Shown here: positions 63,573 to 64,000 of the stretch, one piece after another
Layout: each line of letters begins with the position of its first letter
Numbering within the stretch: position 1 is the stretch's first letter
Origin: Venatoribacter pacificus
GTDB taxonomy: Bacteria; Pseudomonadota; Gammaproteobacteria; Pseudomonadales; Oceanobacteraceae
DNA: 64,000 nt
Reading direction: 5' to 3'
Assembly: GCF_025318105.1 (NCBI RefSeq)
Contig: NZ_JAOANI010000014.1
Span: 124,001-188,000 of the forward strand
The notes under the pieces: generated by a model
Told to the model about the DNA's origin: nothing
Databases searched by the model: none
What the model saw: the letters and a program-made list of their open reading frames with translations, nothing else
Position numbers and translations under genes: made by a program

Positions 63573-64000
63573 GCGTTATCTCCGCTGATGTCGTTTTCCA
63601 GCAGGTGGCGGCTTAATGATTGGTCGCGACCAAAACGGCGTGCCAGTAATGGACGCAGTACCGAGGCAATGTCTTCGTGTGGCAGGGCTTCCAGCAGTTC
63701 GTTAATAAAGCCGAAACTGAGCATGACTTCGGCTTCTTTTTTGCTGATGCCACGGCTTTGCATATAGAACATGGCTTTCTCTTCCAGCTGAGCAACGGTA
63801 GCACCATGGGCACATTTCACGTCGTCGGCATAGATTTCCAGTTCTGGCTTGGTATAAACCTCGGCGGTGTTGGTCAGCAGCAGGTTTTTATTGCTCAGCT
63901 GCGCCAGTGTTTTCTGCGCCTGCGGATGAATATGAATCCGGCCATTAAAAACGGCGCGGGCTTTGTCATTCATAATGCCGCGGAACACCTCATTGCTGGT
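63569..64000 (-). CDS. sufD: SufD, C-terminal part (continues beyond the window)
   Basis: Subunit of the SufBCD scaffold. The 144 visible codons cover the C-terminal end, with the family motifs SNEVFRGIMNDKARAVFNGR, AQKTLAQLSNKNLLLT, EIYADDVKCAHGATVAQLEE and a C-terminal helical tail. The gene starts outside the right edge; sufB and sufC should follow there. Coupled to sufS by a 4-nt overlap. Confidence 0.93.
   Translation of the reverse strand, partial: TSNEVFRGIMNDKARAVFNGRIHIHPQAQKTLAQLSNKNLLLTNTAEVYTKPELEIYADDVKCAHGATVAQLEEKAMFYMQSRGISKKEAEVMLSFGFINELLEALPHEDIASVLRPLLARRFGRDQSLSRHLLENDISGDNA

Overview
The window looks like a gammaproteobacterial chromosome, most like a marine Oceanospirillales-type organism. 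That placement is inferred from the gene content of the right third, not proven. Two different regions meet at a damaged initiator tRNA (tRNA-fMet) near 43.65 kb. Left of it (1 to about 43.6 kb) is an accessory heavy-metal resistance island full of insertion-sequence scars, gene fragments and recombinase genes. Right of it (43.9-64 kb) is ordinary core chromosome.

Accessory part, left to right. (a) 158-6591: a Czc-type zinc/cobalt/cadmium RND efflux operon followed by a PII-like gene and a second-type lspA, then a convergent fatty-acid-hydroxylase-family gene. (b) 7.5-9.2 kb: an AT-rich patch with an unrecognised gene, a solo insertion-sequence end and a truncated dsbD. (c) 9.4-13.3 kb: periplasmic copper detoxification with multicopper oxidase copA, copB broken by a 28-bp tandem duplication, a cupredoxin and a cytochrome c. 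(d) 13.4-18.2 kb: a copper P1B-ATPase divergent from the copR-copS two-component system. (e) 18.2-26.5 kb: remnants of a Csp-like copper-binding protein and of a second copB, a Met/His-rich periplasmic protein, a cytochrome c, a DUF411 protein and cusC-cusB-cusA for Cu(I)/Ag(I). (f) 26.6-28.2 kb: an intact IS3-family element next to a truncated tyrosine recombinase. (g) 28.3-36.5 kb: a second Czc-type operon and a Zn/Cd P1B-ATPase. (h) 36.6-38 kb: a broken Tn3-family transposase cut by another solo IS end. (i) 37.98-43.39 kb: one 1804-codon gene whose product carries two tyrosine-recombinase-like domains, one degenerate and one with a complete catalytic set.

The two Czc pumps, the Cus pump and the two P1B-ATPases form a two-membrane defence: the ATPases move cytosolic metal to the periplasm, and the RND pumps, the oxidase and the Met/His-rich proteins export, oxidise or bind it there. 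CopR-type inverted repeats (half-sites TGACA/TGTCA or ATTACA, 4-nt spacer) precede the copA operon, sit twice between the copper ATPase and copR, and precede the cus cluster, which suggests one copper regulon.

The giant recombinase starts about 190 bp from a 28-nt repeat that matches the 3' end of the damaged tRNA-fMet. This is the usual geometry of an island integrase beside its attachment site.

The core part holds a penicillin-acylase-family lipoprotein, folM-like and folK genes, a periplasmic ATP-dependent DNA ligase, recJ, small envelope proteins, an AcrAB/MexAB-type multidrug pump without its own outer-membrane gene, an HDOD gene, an EamA transporter, the TIGR03546/TIGR03545 pair, and the end of a suf iron-sulfur cluster operon (sufD-sufS-sufA-sufT), which runs off the right edge.
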